A stretch of 64,000 nt of DNA from the NCBI GenBank assembly GCA_002364755.1, contig DEZI01000005.1, positions 335,791 through 399,790 on the forward strand, read 5' to 3'. The DNA is from Stenotrophomonas maltophilia. Lineage in GTDB: Bacteria > Pseudomonadota > Gammaproteobacteria > Xanthomonadales > Xanthomonadaceae. The notes below the pieces were generated by a model that worked only from the letters and a program-made list of their open reading frames with translations, searched no databases and was not told the DNA's origin. Shown here in pieces: positions 1 to 7,660 of this stretch. Position numbers and translations under genes: made by a program. The stretch's first letter is position 1. Each line of letters opens with the position of its first letter.

Positions 1-25
1 TGCGGTTCAGCGCAAGGGGTGAGAG

Positions 26-63
26 CGGTCGGATCCTTTCCAAAGGAAAGGGCTCTGACCCCG
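26..63. repeat. Short dispersed palindromic repeat, copy 1
   Basis: A palindrome built on CCTTTCC and GGAAAGG, followed by CTCTGACCCC. A second version lies at 26325-26364 with the same stem and flank. Two copies with conserved stems and diverged loops in intergenic DNA suggest a dispersed REP-like element. It sits beyond the 3' end of the SRAP-like gene and may also act as a transcript 3' end. Confidence 0.6.
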
Positions 64-94
64 GATCTCCAATCAGGCGCCCCTGGCCTGTCGC

Positions 95-838
95 TCACGC
101 ATCGTCATCCAGCGCGTCGCCGTCCCAATCGGGCAGCGCCTCGTCGGCACGCAGGGCGTCGGGGTCTACCGGCTCCAGCAGGGTATAGTCATCGCGCCGC
201 GCATCGCGGATACCCAGGCCGACATAGGCAGCCTCCAGGGCTGCGGTATGCGCGTGCCGTCGCAGCTGCGCTGGCATGGTCAGCTCCCCCCTCAGCCAGG
301 CCGCCGCGGCCGCGGGTTCCACAAACACCGGCCCATCGGCAGACAGCGGGGCCGGGATCGCCGGGTTGCCATCGGTCAGGATCGAAAACGTGTCGCGCGA
401 GTCGCCGGTCTCGTCCTGCCAGTGCTCCCATAAACCGGCCGCCAGCAGCGCCAACCCATCCTGGCGCTGGACGAACATCGGCCACGGTGGCCGTCGTTGC
501 CGGTCCCATTTGAAATACCCGGTCATCGGCACGATGCAGCGCCGCCTGCTCCAGGCATCGGCAAAGATGCGGCTGCGCGGGGCGCGTTCCAGCCGCGCGG
601 TCACGGTGGTATAGGGCGTGGAGGGGTGCTTCGACCAGCGCGGCACCAGACCCCACTGCATCTCCGCAACGACTGTCGTGCCCTCAGCGTCGGTGGCGCC
701 GGCCGCCCAGACCCAGGCGTGGCCGTCCTTGCCGATGTTGTAGCGTGCATCCGCCGTTGCCAGCATTGCTGACACATCACCGGGCAGGGCAGTGGGGAAG
801 CTGTCCACGTCCACGAATGCCTGCACGAAACGCCGCAT
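95..838 (-). CDS. Degenerate SRAP-family (YedK/HMCES-like) protein
   Basis: 247 aa. The SRAP fold is recognisable from its ordered blocks: ARYNIG (31-36), MQWGLVPRW (60-68), RRRCIVPMTGYFKW (98-111) and the later NPAIPAPLSADGPVFV. Active SRAP proteins crosslink abasic sites in single-stranded DNA through Cys2, helped by Asn, Glu and His. Here all four positions look replaced: the start reads MRRF where MCGRF is usual, the Asn of the NAR motif is Thr80, the Glu of the FYEW motif is Lys110, and the His of the HDR motif is Ser166. An in-frame stop lies seven codons upstream of this ATG, so no alternative Cys2 start exists. It is probably a non-enzymatic paralogue; a catalytically intact SRAP lies at 50081-51037. 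It is the last gene of a minus-strand run with the two small genes upstream. Confidence 0.8.
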   Translation of the reverse strand: MRRFVQAFVDVDSFPTALPGDVSAMLATADARYNIGKDGHAWVWAAGATDAEGTTVVAEMQWGLVPRWSKHPSTPYTTVTARLERAPRSRIFADAWSRRRCIVPMTGYFKWDRQRRPPWPMFVQRQDGLALLAAGLWEHWQDETGDSRDTFSILTDGNPAIPAPLSADGPVFVEPAAAAAWLRGELTMPAQLRRHAHTAALEAAYVGLGIRDARRDDYTLLEPVDPDALRADEALPDWDGDALDDDA

Positions 839-856
839 GCCCGCTCCGTCGCCGCC

Positions 857-1045
857 TCAGCGCGACGGATGTGCCTGAAGCACGTCGCGTCCGCGCGGGG
901 TCAGGTCGATATCGCCGTCTTCCGCCTGCACGGCAAGGCCTGTCGAGACCGCCCAGGTGGCGGCGTCACTGTCCACCTGCTCCGCATCTGCAATGGCCTG
1001 CAGGATCCGGCGCTCTGCTCCGGTCAGCGATGCCTCCATGTTCAT
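857..1045 (-). CDS. Small hypothetical protein, possible winged-helix fragment
   Basis: 62 aa from the chosen ATG, reading MNMEASLTGAERRILQ. This start gives a 4-bp overlap with the stop of the zinc-ribbon gene upstream, which is typical of translational coupling; a start 21 codons earlier would overlap that gene far more. The sequence, a helix-rich segment followed by DGDIDLTPRGRDVLQ, resembles the end of a small winged-helix domain (recognition helix plus wing), but it is too short to assign. It lies 18 bp from the degenerate SRAP gene and is probably co-transcribed with it. Function unknown. Confidence 0.6.
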   Translation of the reverse strand: MNMEASLTGAERRILQAIADAEQVDSDAATWAVSTGLAVQAEDGDIDLTPRGRDVLQAHPSR

Positions 1046-1290
1046 ACGCCCAGCACGCGCGGCAGCTGCCAGTCCGCCACACGCGCATTGCTCACTGCCT
1101 GGTGGCAACCGCAGTCGTCACAGCGGAACAGGGTGCCGCCGGGGAGGTGCAGCAGGTTGCCTTCGGTGGACGAGGTCGTGGCATCGCAGTGGTTGCAGGT
1201 CACCGTCAGCGACGTGATGCGTTCAACCCCGCCGGCCATGTTGAAGACGGCTTCGAAGGCGCGAATGGCGAAATGACCGGTGTCCGACAT
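1042..1290 (-). CDS. Small CxxC/CxxC zinc-ribbon protein
   Basis: 82 aa. Two cysteine pairs, CNHC in the middle and CDDC with a following Cys-His, form a likely zinc ribbon; no other domain is visible. It heads the minus-strand run zinc ribbon, 62-aa protein, degenerate SRAP, and overlaps the next gene by 4 bp. Zinc ribbons beside DNA-binding proteins often contact nucleic acid, but here that is only inference. No catalytic motif, signal peptide or membrane segment is visible. Confidence 0.65.
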   Translation of the reverse strand: MSDTGHFAIRAFEAVFNMAGGVERITSLTVTCNHCDATTSSTEGNLLHLPGGTLFRCDDCGCHQAVSNARVADWQLPRVLGV

Positions 1291-1432
1291 GAGGGAAGGG
1301 GTGCCAGGGAGAAGGTGTATTCATCGTCACACTTTCACCTGTGACGGCACCGTCAGCCCGATGCGGTGGCAAGGTCAAATCCAGCCGCGTGGCCACAGCC
1401 CCCGTCTGTGGCAAGGGCTGTGTTGCAGGACC

Positions 1433-2629
1433 TCAAGCCGCCTTGCGGCGGCGGTCAACCAGCATCGACACGCCCCACAGCAGCAGGCCACCGATGGCGG
1501 TGGCGGCACCGACATAGCCGGTGGTGGCCGGACTGAAGCCGGCGCTGATGGCCATACCACCGAGCCATGGGCCCAGCGCGTTGGCGGTGTTGAACGCCGC
1601 ATGGTTGGAGGCGGCGGCCAGTGTCTGCGCCTCGCCGGCCACGTCCATCAGGCGGGTCTGCAGCACGGCGGCCAGCGCACCCATGGTGCCCACGGTGATG
1701 ATCATCGGGCCGATGGTCCACACCGACTGCGCGGCCAGCGGGTACAGCAGCAGCATCACAATGGACCACACCAGCACGACGGCAGCGGCGTTGAAGTGGA
1801 ACTTGTCCACCAGCCAGCCGCCGGCGATGTTGCCGATGATCGCGCCGATGCCGAACACGCCCACGGCCAGCGGCATCCACGACTCGGCCACGCCGGTCAC
1901 CTGCACCAGGGTCGGCGCCAAGTAGGTGAAGACACAGAACATGCCGGCAAAGCCGACCGCGCCGATACCAAGCGCCAGCCACACCTGGGTGGTGTTGAAC
2001 GCGCGCAGCTCACGCATCGGCGAGGTACGCACCTCGTCCGGGTCGGGCAGCAGGAAGCGGGCGATCATCACCACTGTGGCGATGGCCAGCACGCTGACCA
2101 GGGCGAAGGCGGTGCGCCAGCTCAGCTGCTGGCCCAGCCAGGTGGTCAGCGGGTTGCCGATCAGGATCGCGATGGACAGGCCCAGCAGCACCCGCGACAT
2201 CGCCTGGCCACGCTGGCCGGCAGGGCTGATGGCCGCGGCTACCAGCATCGCCACGCCGAAGTAGGCGCCATGCGGCAGACCGGCGACGAAGCGCGCGACC
2301 AGCATCGTGCCGTAGTTGGGCGCCAGGGCGCTGGCCAGGTTGCCCACTGCGTAGAAGCCCATCAGCGCCAGTAGCAGCTTGCGGCGCGGGAACGAGGCGC
2401 CGATGAAGGCGAGGATCGGCGCGCCGACCACCACGCCGATGGCGTAGGCACTGATCAGGTGGCCGACCTGGGTCTCGCTGATCGACAGGCCGCGGCTGAT
2501 CTCCAGCATCAGGCCCATACTGGCGAATTCACTGGTGCCGATGGCAAAGCCACCCAGCGACAGGGCAAGGATGATCCAGGTGCGCTGACGCGGCGTCAGC
2601 CGCGCGGCCAAGGGAGAATTGGGGCTCAT
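1433..2629 (-). CDS. MFS transporter, AraJ/YdhP-like DHA1 family
   Basis: 398 aa from the ATG giving MSPNSPLAARLTPRQR; a longer in-frame start adds 55 polar residues with no family counterpart. About twelve hydrophobic segments are visible. The loop after TM2 has the MFS signature (ASFPRRKLLL), and TM4 carries RFVAGLPHGAYFGVA, characteristic of the AraJ/YdhP/PbuE group of inner-membrane exporters. These proteins are drug:H+ or nucleoside-type efflux pumps; the substrate cannot be read from sequence. No regulator gene is adjacent. The gene stands alone, convergent to nothing on its 3' side and divergent from the small gene at 2870. Confidence 0.85.
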   Translation of the reverse strand: MSPNSPLAARLTPRQRTWIILALSLGGFAIGTSEFASMGLMLEISRGLSISETQVGHLISAYAIGVVVGAPILAFIGASFPRRKLLLALMGFYAVGNLASALAPNYGTMLVARFVAGLPHGAYFGVAMLVAAAISPAGQRGQAMSRVLLGLSIAILIGNPLTTWLGQQLSWRTAFALVSVLAIATVVMIARFLLPDPDEVRTSPMRELRAFNTTQVWLALGIGAVGFAGMFCVFTYLAPTLVQVTGVAESWMPLAVGVFGIGAIIGNIAGGWLVDKFHFNAAAVVLVWSIVMLLLYPLAAQSVWTIGPMIITVGTMGALAAVLQTRLMDVAGEAQTLAAASNHAAFNTANALGPWLGGMAISAGFSPATTGYVGAATAIGGLLLWGVSMLVDRRRKAA

Positions 2630-2869
2630 GCGGGTCGGGCAGGGCGAGGGAAGCCGCTCATTGTACTGCTGCACTGCAACAGCGGCACCCGCGTCAGGGT
2701 AAATCAGTGTTTGATGGGTGGCACCGACTGACCGGACCTTGGGCCGCGTCACCTTCCCACGCGCAGTGTGGATCTTCGTCTGCGCCGCCTGCATGCCGCC
2801 ACCACGGCAACGGCGGCATCATCGCCTGACGCGGGCACGCGATGTGAACGCCATCACGGAGAAGAATGC

Positions 2870-3127
2870 ATGCAGGAGTACACGCATCAAATCGAGCTGC
2901 GCGGCCGCTATCGGCTGGTAGCGGTGACCCACGCGCCGGTGTACGCTCCCGGCGATGTCATCGGTCATACGGTTATCGCCGATGACGGGGAGCGTTTGAC
3001 CGATCTGATGTCGCTGGCCGAAGCGCGCCGGTACCTGGAGGTGCTGGAGCGTGAAGAGGGCATCGAGCCCGGGCTGGAAAATGAAACCAACCTGCGGAAA
3101 TGGGCGTCGCAACGACGCCGCCGCTAG
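2870..3127 (+). CDS. Conserved-looking small protein upstream of virD4
   Basis: 85 aa. The ATG (MQEYTHQIELRGRY) follows a purine-rich GGAGAAGA site, while the upstream ATG at 2768 would add low-complexity residues. The protein is soluble, with a beta-rich N-terminal half and a charged helix (LMSLAEARRYLEVLEREEGIEPG) near the C-terminus, ending in RRRR. No family recognised. It lies 36 bp before virD4 in the same direction, so it may share the transcript, but nothing in it links it to secretion. Confidence 0.55.
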   Translation: MQEYTHQIELRGRYRLVAVTHAPVYAPGDVIGHTVIADDGERLTDLMSLAEARRYLEVLEREEGIEPGLENETNLRKWASQRRRR

Positions 3128-3163
3128 GCCGTCGCGCCTCAGTGCGCATCATGGAGGATTCGG

Positions 3164-4843
3164 GTGTTGCCCAGTAATAAGTTCCTGACCATCGCCATCG
3201 CTACGGTGGTCGCCCTGCTGCTTGGTTTCGCGTTGTCCGGCTACCTGACGCTGTTGCTGCTTGGCCTGGACACCAAACTGTTCACCTGGAATACCTATTA
3301 CCAGTACTACAGCGCGCTGGGCCAGCCACAGGTCGCCCCGTTCGTGGGCAAGATCAGGTGGGCCGGCTACCTGGGCTTCGGCCTGCCGCTGCTGGTGGTG
3401 CTGGTGGGCAGCCTGGTGTGGCTGCTGAAGAAAGAGAAGAAATCGCTGCACGGCGACGCGCGCTTTGCCACCGGTTCCGACCTGGCCAAGCACGGCCTGT
3501 ACAAGAAGACCGCGCAGAGCATCGTGGTCGGCAGCCATGGCGGCAAGCTGGTGCGGCTGGATGGCCAGCAGTTCGTGATCCTCGCCGCCCCGACCCGTTC
3601 GGGCAAGGGCGTCGGCGTGGTCATCCCGAACCTGCTCGAATACGGCGAGTCGCTGGTGGTACTGGACATCAAGCAGGAGAACTTCGACCTGACCAGCGGC
3701 TGGCGCGCCAGCCAAGGGCAGGAGATCTACCTGTTCAACCCCTTCGCCGAGGACCGCCGGACCCACCGCTGGAACCCGCTGAGTTACGTGTCCGACGATC
3801 CGGCCTTCCGCATCTCGGACCTGATGAGCATCGGCGCCATGCTGTACCCCGATGGTGCGGAGGACCAGAAGTTCTGGGTCAGCCAGGCCCGTAACGCCTT
3901 CATCGCCTTCACCCTGTACCTGTTCGAGAACTGGGATGACGAGCGCGCCAGCGGCTTCCCCGGCGGCCAGGGCACGCCCACGCTGGGCGCGGTGTATCGC
4001 CTGTCCTCGGGCGATGGCACCGAGCTGAAGAAGTTCCTCAAGAGCCTGTCCGAACGGCCGTTCCTGAGCAGCAATGCGCGCTCGGCGTTCGCCAACATGC
4101 TGTCCCAGGCCGACGAGACCTTCGCCTCGATCCTGGGCACCTTCAAGGAACCGCTGAACGCCTGGGTCAACCCGGTGCTGGACAAGGCCACCAGTACCAA
4201 CGACTTCCTGCTCACCGACGTGCGCAAGAAGAAGATGACCATCTACATCGGCATCCAGCCCAACAAGCTGGCCGAGAGCCGCCTGATCATCAACCTGTTC
4301 TTCAGCCAGCTGATCAACCTCAACACCAAGGAACTGCCCAAGTCCAACCCGGACCTGAAGTACCAGTGCCTGTTGCTGATGGACGAATTCACCTCGATCG
4401 GCAAGGTCGACATCATCGCCTCGGCGGTGTCCTACATGGCCGGCTACAACGTGCGCCTGCTGCCGATCATCCAGAGCATGTCGCAGCTGGACGCGACCTA
4501 TGGCCGGGAGATCTCCCGCACCATCATCACCAACCACGCGCTTCAGATCCTCTACGCGCCGCGTGAGCAGCAGGATGCCAACGACTATTCGGACATGCTG
4601 GGCTACACCACCATCCGCAAGAAGAACGTCACCCACGCGCGTGAAAAGACCCACAGTTTCACCGAGGAGCGTCGTGCGTTGATGCTGCCGCAGGAACTGA
4701 AGGCGATGGGCCCGGACAAGGAAGTGTTCCTCTACGAGGGCATCCCCCATCCGGTGAAATGCGACAAGATCCGCTACTACAAAGATAAATATTTCACGTC
4801 GCGTCTACTGCCAAAAGTGGAAGCTCCTGTTCTGAATTTGTGA
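3164..4843 (+). CDS. virD4: VirD4 type IV coupling protein
   Basis: 559 aa, GTG start with GGAGG 6 nt upstream. Inner-membrane ATPase that recruits T4SS substrates. Two N-terminal membrane segments (about 7-36 and 66-88) are followed by the nucleotide-binding domain, with Walker A APTRSGKGV (142-150) and Walker B LLLMDEF (Asp407-Glu408). In Xanthomonadaceae, VirD4 binds the XVIPCD tails of antibacterial effectors; two such effectors are encoded at 20442 and 21483 in this window. The gene is separated from the virB7 operon by 417 bp that contain a promoter and leader, so it is probably a separate transcription unit. The absence of a relaxase nearby supports protein secretion over conjugation. 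Confidence 0.97.
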   Translation: MLPSNKFLTIAIATVVALLLGFALSGYLTLLLLGLDTKLFTWNTYYQYYSALGQPQVAPFVGKIRWAGYLGFGLPLLVVLVGSLVWLLKKEKKSLHGDARFATGSDLAKHGLYKKTAQSIVVGSHGGKLVRLDGQQFVILAAPTRSGKGVGVVIPNLLEYGESLVVLDIKQENFDLTSGWRASQGQEIYLFNPFAEDRRTHRWNPLSYVSDDPAFRISDLMSIGAMLYPDGAEDQKFWVSQARNAFIAFTLYLFENWDDERASGFPGGQGTPTLGAVYRLSSGDGTELKKFLKSLSERPFLSSNARSAFANMLSQADETFASILGTFKEPLNAWVNPVLDKATSTNDFLLTDVRKKKMTIYIGIQPNKLAESRLIINLFFSQLINLNTKELPKSNPDLKYQCLLLMDEFTSIGKVDIIASAVSYMAGYNVRLLPIIQSMSQLDATYGREISRTIITNHALQILYAPREQQDANDYSDMLGYTTIRKKNVTHAREKTHSFTEERRALMLPQELKAMGPDKEVFLYEGIPHPVKCDKIRYYKDKYFTSRLLPKVEAPVLNL

Positions 4844-4876
4844 GGAAGCCGCATCCGACGGGGCAAAAAACGCGGT

Positions 4877-4898
4877 CTCACAAATATAAATTTGTGAG
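4877..4898. promoter_or_regulatory. AT-rich 22-bp near-perfect palindrome, possible operator
   Basis: CTCACAAAT and ATTTGTGAG arms flank a 4-bp AT centre; ten of eleven base pairs match. The right arm AATTTGTGAG also occurs at the virD4 stop codon about 40 bp upstream. It is strikingly AT-rich for this region and lies 55 bp before the likely virB7 promoter. It could be a repressor or activator site, or a transcript-end hairpin for virD4, although no U-tract follows on the plus strand. Confidence 0.5.
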
Positions 4899-4952
4899 AT
4901 GCGTCAAGAAAACGCCATACGTCTAGGCAATTCAGACTTGTCTGACATTCAA

Positions 4953-4980
4953 TTGACGTGTGGTTGTGCCAGTCTATGCA
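4953..4980 (+). promoter_or_regulatory. Candidate sigma70 promoter of the virB7-virB6 operon
   Basis: TTGACG at 4953-4958 and TATGCA at 4975-4980 with a 16-bp spacer. Transcription starting near 4987 would give a leader of about 275 nt before virB7. No other comparably good pair was seen in the virD4-virB7 gap. Confidence 0.5.
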
Positions 4981-5037
4981 CGGCGCAGGGACCTTTTGGT
5001 TCAGCTCGCTTTCAGAAGTGGCCAGGAGTTTCAGCCA

Positions 5038-5058
5038 TTGGAACAGGGATGGTTCCGA
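5038..5058 (+). promoter_or_regulatory. CsrA/RsmA-type binding hairpin in the virB7 leader
   Basis: The arms GGAAC (5040-5044) and GTTCC (5052-5056) form a perfect stem, extendable by two pairs, that presents AGGGATG in a 7-nt loop. The bases from 5041, GAACAGGGATGG, match the CsrA SELEX consensus RUACARGGAUGU at 10 of 12 positions. Several more GGA motifs follow in the leader (for example near 5075, 5136, 5203 and 5213). A long leader regulated by CsrA has been reported for the Xanthomonas citri virB operon, so the site is probably functional. Confidence 0.6.
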
Positions 5059-5260
5059 AGTTGGTGAGGGTGCGAGAGGACGGGTTGGTGTAACCGTTTT
5101 CAGCAACCTGGTTGGCGGTCTTCGGGCCGCCGGGGAGCCGTCGTGAAGCCACGCCTACGCGTCGGGTTCCCGACGCGTGTCCGATTGGCGTCATGCCAAG
5201 CCGGAGCAGCCAGGGGACCAACATCGGGACTGCTTTTTCGTACGTCAAAGTGAAGCCCGT

Positions 5261-5707
5261 ATGAATCAGGCGTTTATCGCAAAGTTGTCCATCGCCGCAG
5301 CGGCGGCGTTGATGGTGGCAGGATGTGCCACCAAGCCCGCACCCGATTTCGGCGGCCGGTGGAAGCCGGTCAACCGTTTCGCGGAAACCCCCACCGAGAT
5401 TCCGCTGTATTCCAGCTACGTGTACCAGGCCTCGCCCATGGACGGCACGCTCAAGGGCATGCTTGACCGTTGGGCCAAGGATTCCGGCCGCACGCTGGAT
5501 TATCGCCTCAGCTCGGATTTCACCCTCTACGGAGCGGTGACGCGGATTGATACGACCAACGCGCAGCAGGCCGTGATCGATGTCACGTCGGCCTACGCGG
5601 CGCAGGGCGTTTCCGTGTCCATCGTCGGCAACCAGATTGTCGTGCAGAGCGCCGGATCGACGCCGACCGCGTCGGCCCAGAGCCCGGACCCGGACAGCGG
5701 CAGCTGA
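5261..5707 (+). CDS. virB7: VirB7 outer-membrane lipoprotein with N0 domain
   Basis: 148 aa. The ATG giving MNQAFIAKLS is chosen because it starts a clean lipoprotein signal peptide with lipobox VAGC (Cys22). Canonical VirB7 is about 50 aa; the extra C-terminal domain (about 60-130), which resembles the N0/STN fold of secretins, is the hallmark of the Xanthomonadaceae antibacterial T4SS. It anchors VirB9 and VirB10 in the outer-membrane core complex. A Ser/Pro-rich tail ends the protein. It is the first gene of the virB operon, and its Shine-Dalgarno region is weak, consistent with control through the leader. Confidence 0.93.
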   Translation: MNQAFIAKLSIAAAAALMVAGCATKPAPDFGGRWKPVNRFAETPTEIPLYSSYVYQASPMDGTLKGMLDRWAKDSGRTLDYRLSSDFTLYGAVTRIDTTNAQQAVIDVTSAYAAQGVSVSIVGNQIVVQSAGSTPTASAQSPDPDSGS

Positions 5708-5796
5708 GGCATCCAGGAAACCATCGAACATGCTGCACCCCGCGCCTGGCGACGGGGCGTTGCACCCATTGATGTTTCAGCAGTACGGAAGAATCC

Positions 5797-6828
5797 ATGT
5801 TCCGCAAGAAGGATGCAGGCAACAGCCAGAAGGTCGAGCAGTCGGTCGCCAAGGCGGTCAGCTACGAGATCACCGTGGCCGACATGGCACGCCGCAGCGA
5901 GCGGCGCGCGTGGTGGGTGGCCGCCGCATCGTTGCTGATGTCGCTGGCCTTGGCCGGTGGCTACTACTACATGCTGCCGCTGAAGGAAAAAGTGCCGTTC
6001 CTGGTGATGGCTGACGCCTACACCGGCACCGCCACCGTGGCGCGCCTGCGTGGCACGTTCCAGGGCGAGACCATCACCACCAACGAAGCGGTCAACCGCA
6101 GCAACGTGGCCCAGTATGTGCTGGCGCGTGAGTCCTACGACTCCGCTGTGATGGGCCTGCGCGACTGGGAGCTGGTCTTCGTGATGTCGACCGATGCGGT
6201 GGGCGCGAGCATGAAGCAGCGTTACGCGGGCAACAATCCGCAGAACCCGTTCGTGATGTATGGGCGCGGCAAGGCCATCCGCGTGAAGATCCTCAGCATC
6301 ACGCCGCTGGCCGCCCAGGCCAACGGCAGCTTCCGAGGCGCGTCCGTGCGTATCCAGCGCAGCCTGCTGGACAAGCGTACGGGGGTCTCGACCTACCTGG
6401 ACAACCAGCTGGTCACGATGCGCTTCGAGTACAACCAGAACCTGGCGTTGTCCGAACAGGATCGCGTGCTTAACCCGCTGGCCTTCCAGGTCACCGAGTA
6501 CCGCGTCGACAACGATTACGCCCGCGGCGTGCCGGTGCCCGATGAGGGCGCGATGCAGCAGCAGGCGGACGCAGCGCAGCAGGCGCAGCAGGCTGCAGCA
6601 CAGGCACAGGGCATGTACGACCCGAACAGCCCGGCCGCAGCGCCGATGGTCGATCCGGCCACCGGCCAGCCGATGCAGGGCCAGCCGATGCAGGGCCAGC
6701 CCGTGCAGGGGCAACCCATGCAGCAGGGCCAGCCCATCCAGGGCCAGCCGATGCAGCAGGCGCAGCCGATGCAGGGACAGCCGCAGGGCATGCAGCCCGC
6801 GCAGGCGCAACCGATGCGGGGTGGCTGA
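5797..6828 (+). CDS. virB8: VirB8 inner-membrane T4SS component with Gln-rich tail
   Basis: 343 aa. Short cytoplasmic N-terminus, one membrane segment (about 34-54), then the periplasmic VirB8/NTF2-like domain to about residue 245. The usual family length is about 230-240 aa. The extra 95 residues are a low-complexity Gln/Met/Pro tail, first QQADAAQQAQQ-type and then tandem QGQPM units encoded by a DNA minisatellite. VirB8 nucleates the inner-membrane complex and is a partner of VirB6, VirB9 and VirB10. It follows virB7 by 89 bp. The tail composition recalls the Gln-rich end of the XVIPCD effector domains, but whether this has functional meaning is unknown. Confidence 0.95.
   Translation: MFRKKDAGNSQKVEQSVAKAVSYEITVADMARRSERRAWWVAAASLLMSLALAGGYYYMLPLKEKVPFLVMADAYTGTATVARLRGTFQGETITTNEAVNRSNVAQYVLARESYDSAVMGLRDWELVFVMSTDAVGASMKQRYAGNNPQNPFVMYGRGKAIRVKILSITPLAAQANGSFRGASVRIQRSLLDKRTGVSTYLDNQLVTMRFEYNQNLALSEQDRVLNPLAFQVTEYRVDNDYARGVPVPDEGAMQQQADAAQQAQQAAAQAQGMYDPNSPAAAPMVDPATGQPMQGQPMQGQPVQGQPMQQGQPIQGQPMQQAQPMQGQPQGMQPAQAQPMRGG
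6673..6782 (+). repeat. 15-bp-type minisatellite inside virB8
   Basis: Imperfect tandem copies of CAGGGCCAGCCGATG (codons for Q-G-Q-P-M), some with an extra CAG, run through the end of virB8. Copies stay in frame, so copy-number change would only lengthen or shorten the periplasmic tail. Confidence 0.8.
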
Positions 6829-6880
6829 TGAACCACGCACAGAACCAATCCACCGGAAATGCTGATGGAGCAAGCAACCG

Positions 6881-7660
6881 ATGAGTAGTCGAAAAGTCAG
6901 GGGGAGCGCATTGGCGCTGCTGTCGTTGCTGTCGCTGGTGTTTTCCACCGCGGCGATGGCGCAGGCAGTGGACCGATACGAGTATGAGAAGGACCGGATC
7001 TACCCGGTTCGTACCGGCCTGGGTCTGACCACCCAGATCGAGCTGAGTCCGAACGAGAAGATCCTCGACTACAGCACCGGCTTCAGCAGTGGCTGGGAAC
7101 TGACCCGTCGCGAGAACGTCTTCTACCTCAAGCCGAAGAACGTCGACGTCGACACCAACATGATGGTGCGCACCGAGACCCATTCCTACATCTTCGAACT
7201 GAAGGTGGTGGCGACCGACTGGCGCCAGCTGGAACAGGCCCGCCGTGCCGGCGTGCAGTACAAGATCGAGTTCGTCTACCCGAACGAGACCGTGTTCGGC
7301 GTGGCCCAGGAGGCGGTGGAAGAAGAGGCCAAGCCGCTGCTGAGCACCGAACTGGCCAAGGACCGCCAGTACAACTTCAACTACTCCTATTCGACCAGCA
7401 AGGCGAAGAAGATGGGGTGGTTGATTCCGGTGCACGCCTACGACGACGGCCGCTTCACCTACCTCAAGCTGCCGAATTCGCCGGAGTACAAGACCGGTAT
7501 TTTCCCGGCAGTCTTCGGGCGCGAGAAGGAATACGGTGAGGACTTCGTGGTCAACACCACCGTTGAGGGCAACACGCTGATCGTGCACGGGACGTACCCG
7601 TACCTGGTCATCCGCCACGGCGACTTCGTCGTCGGTCTGCGAAGGAACGTGAAGAAATGA
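6881..7660 (+). CDS. virB9: VirB9 outer-membrane core complex protein
   Basis: 259 aa. Sec signal peptide with predicted cleavage after AMAQA (about residue 27), then the N-terminal VirB9 domain and the C-terminal beta-sandwich (from about 165; motifs FNYSYS and VHGTYPYLVIRHGDFVVGL) that binds VirB7 and the VirB10 C-terminal domain. Length is normal for the family. Its stop overlaps the virB10 start by 4 bp (ATGA), so the two are translationally coupled, as expected for proteins needed in equal amounts in the 14-subunit core. Confidence 0.95.
   Translation: MSSRKVRGSALALLSLLSLVFSTAAMAQAVDRYEYEKDRIYPVRTGLGLTTQIELSPNEKILDYSTGFSSGWELTRRENVFYLKPKNVDVDTNMMVRTETHSYIFELKVVATDWRQLEQARRAGVQYKIEFVYPNETVFGVAQEAVEEEAKPLLSTELAKDRQYNFNYSYSTSKAKKMGWLIPVHAYDDGRFTYLKLPNSPEYKTGIFPAVFGREKEYGEDFVVNTTVEGNTLIVHGTYPYLVIRHGDFVVGLRRNVKK

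Noticed and set aside
3149..4750. Long antisense frame opposite virD4 (533 codons)
   Set aside because: High-GC wobble bias leaves antisense frames open; it lacks domain structure and has a His/Gln/Val-rich composition typical of shadow frames, while virD4 on the other strand is unmistakable.
4953..5260. Small ORFs in the virB7 leader as real genes
   Set aside because: Several short frames overlap the hairpin and promoter, with no ribosome-binding sites and no conserved-looking sequence.
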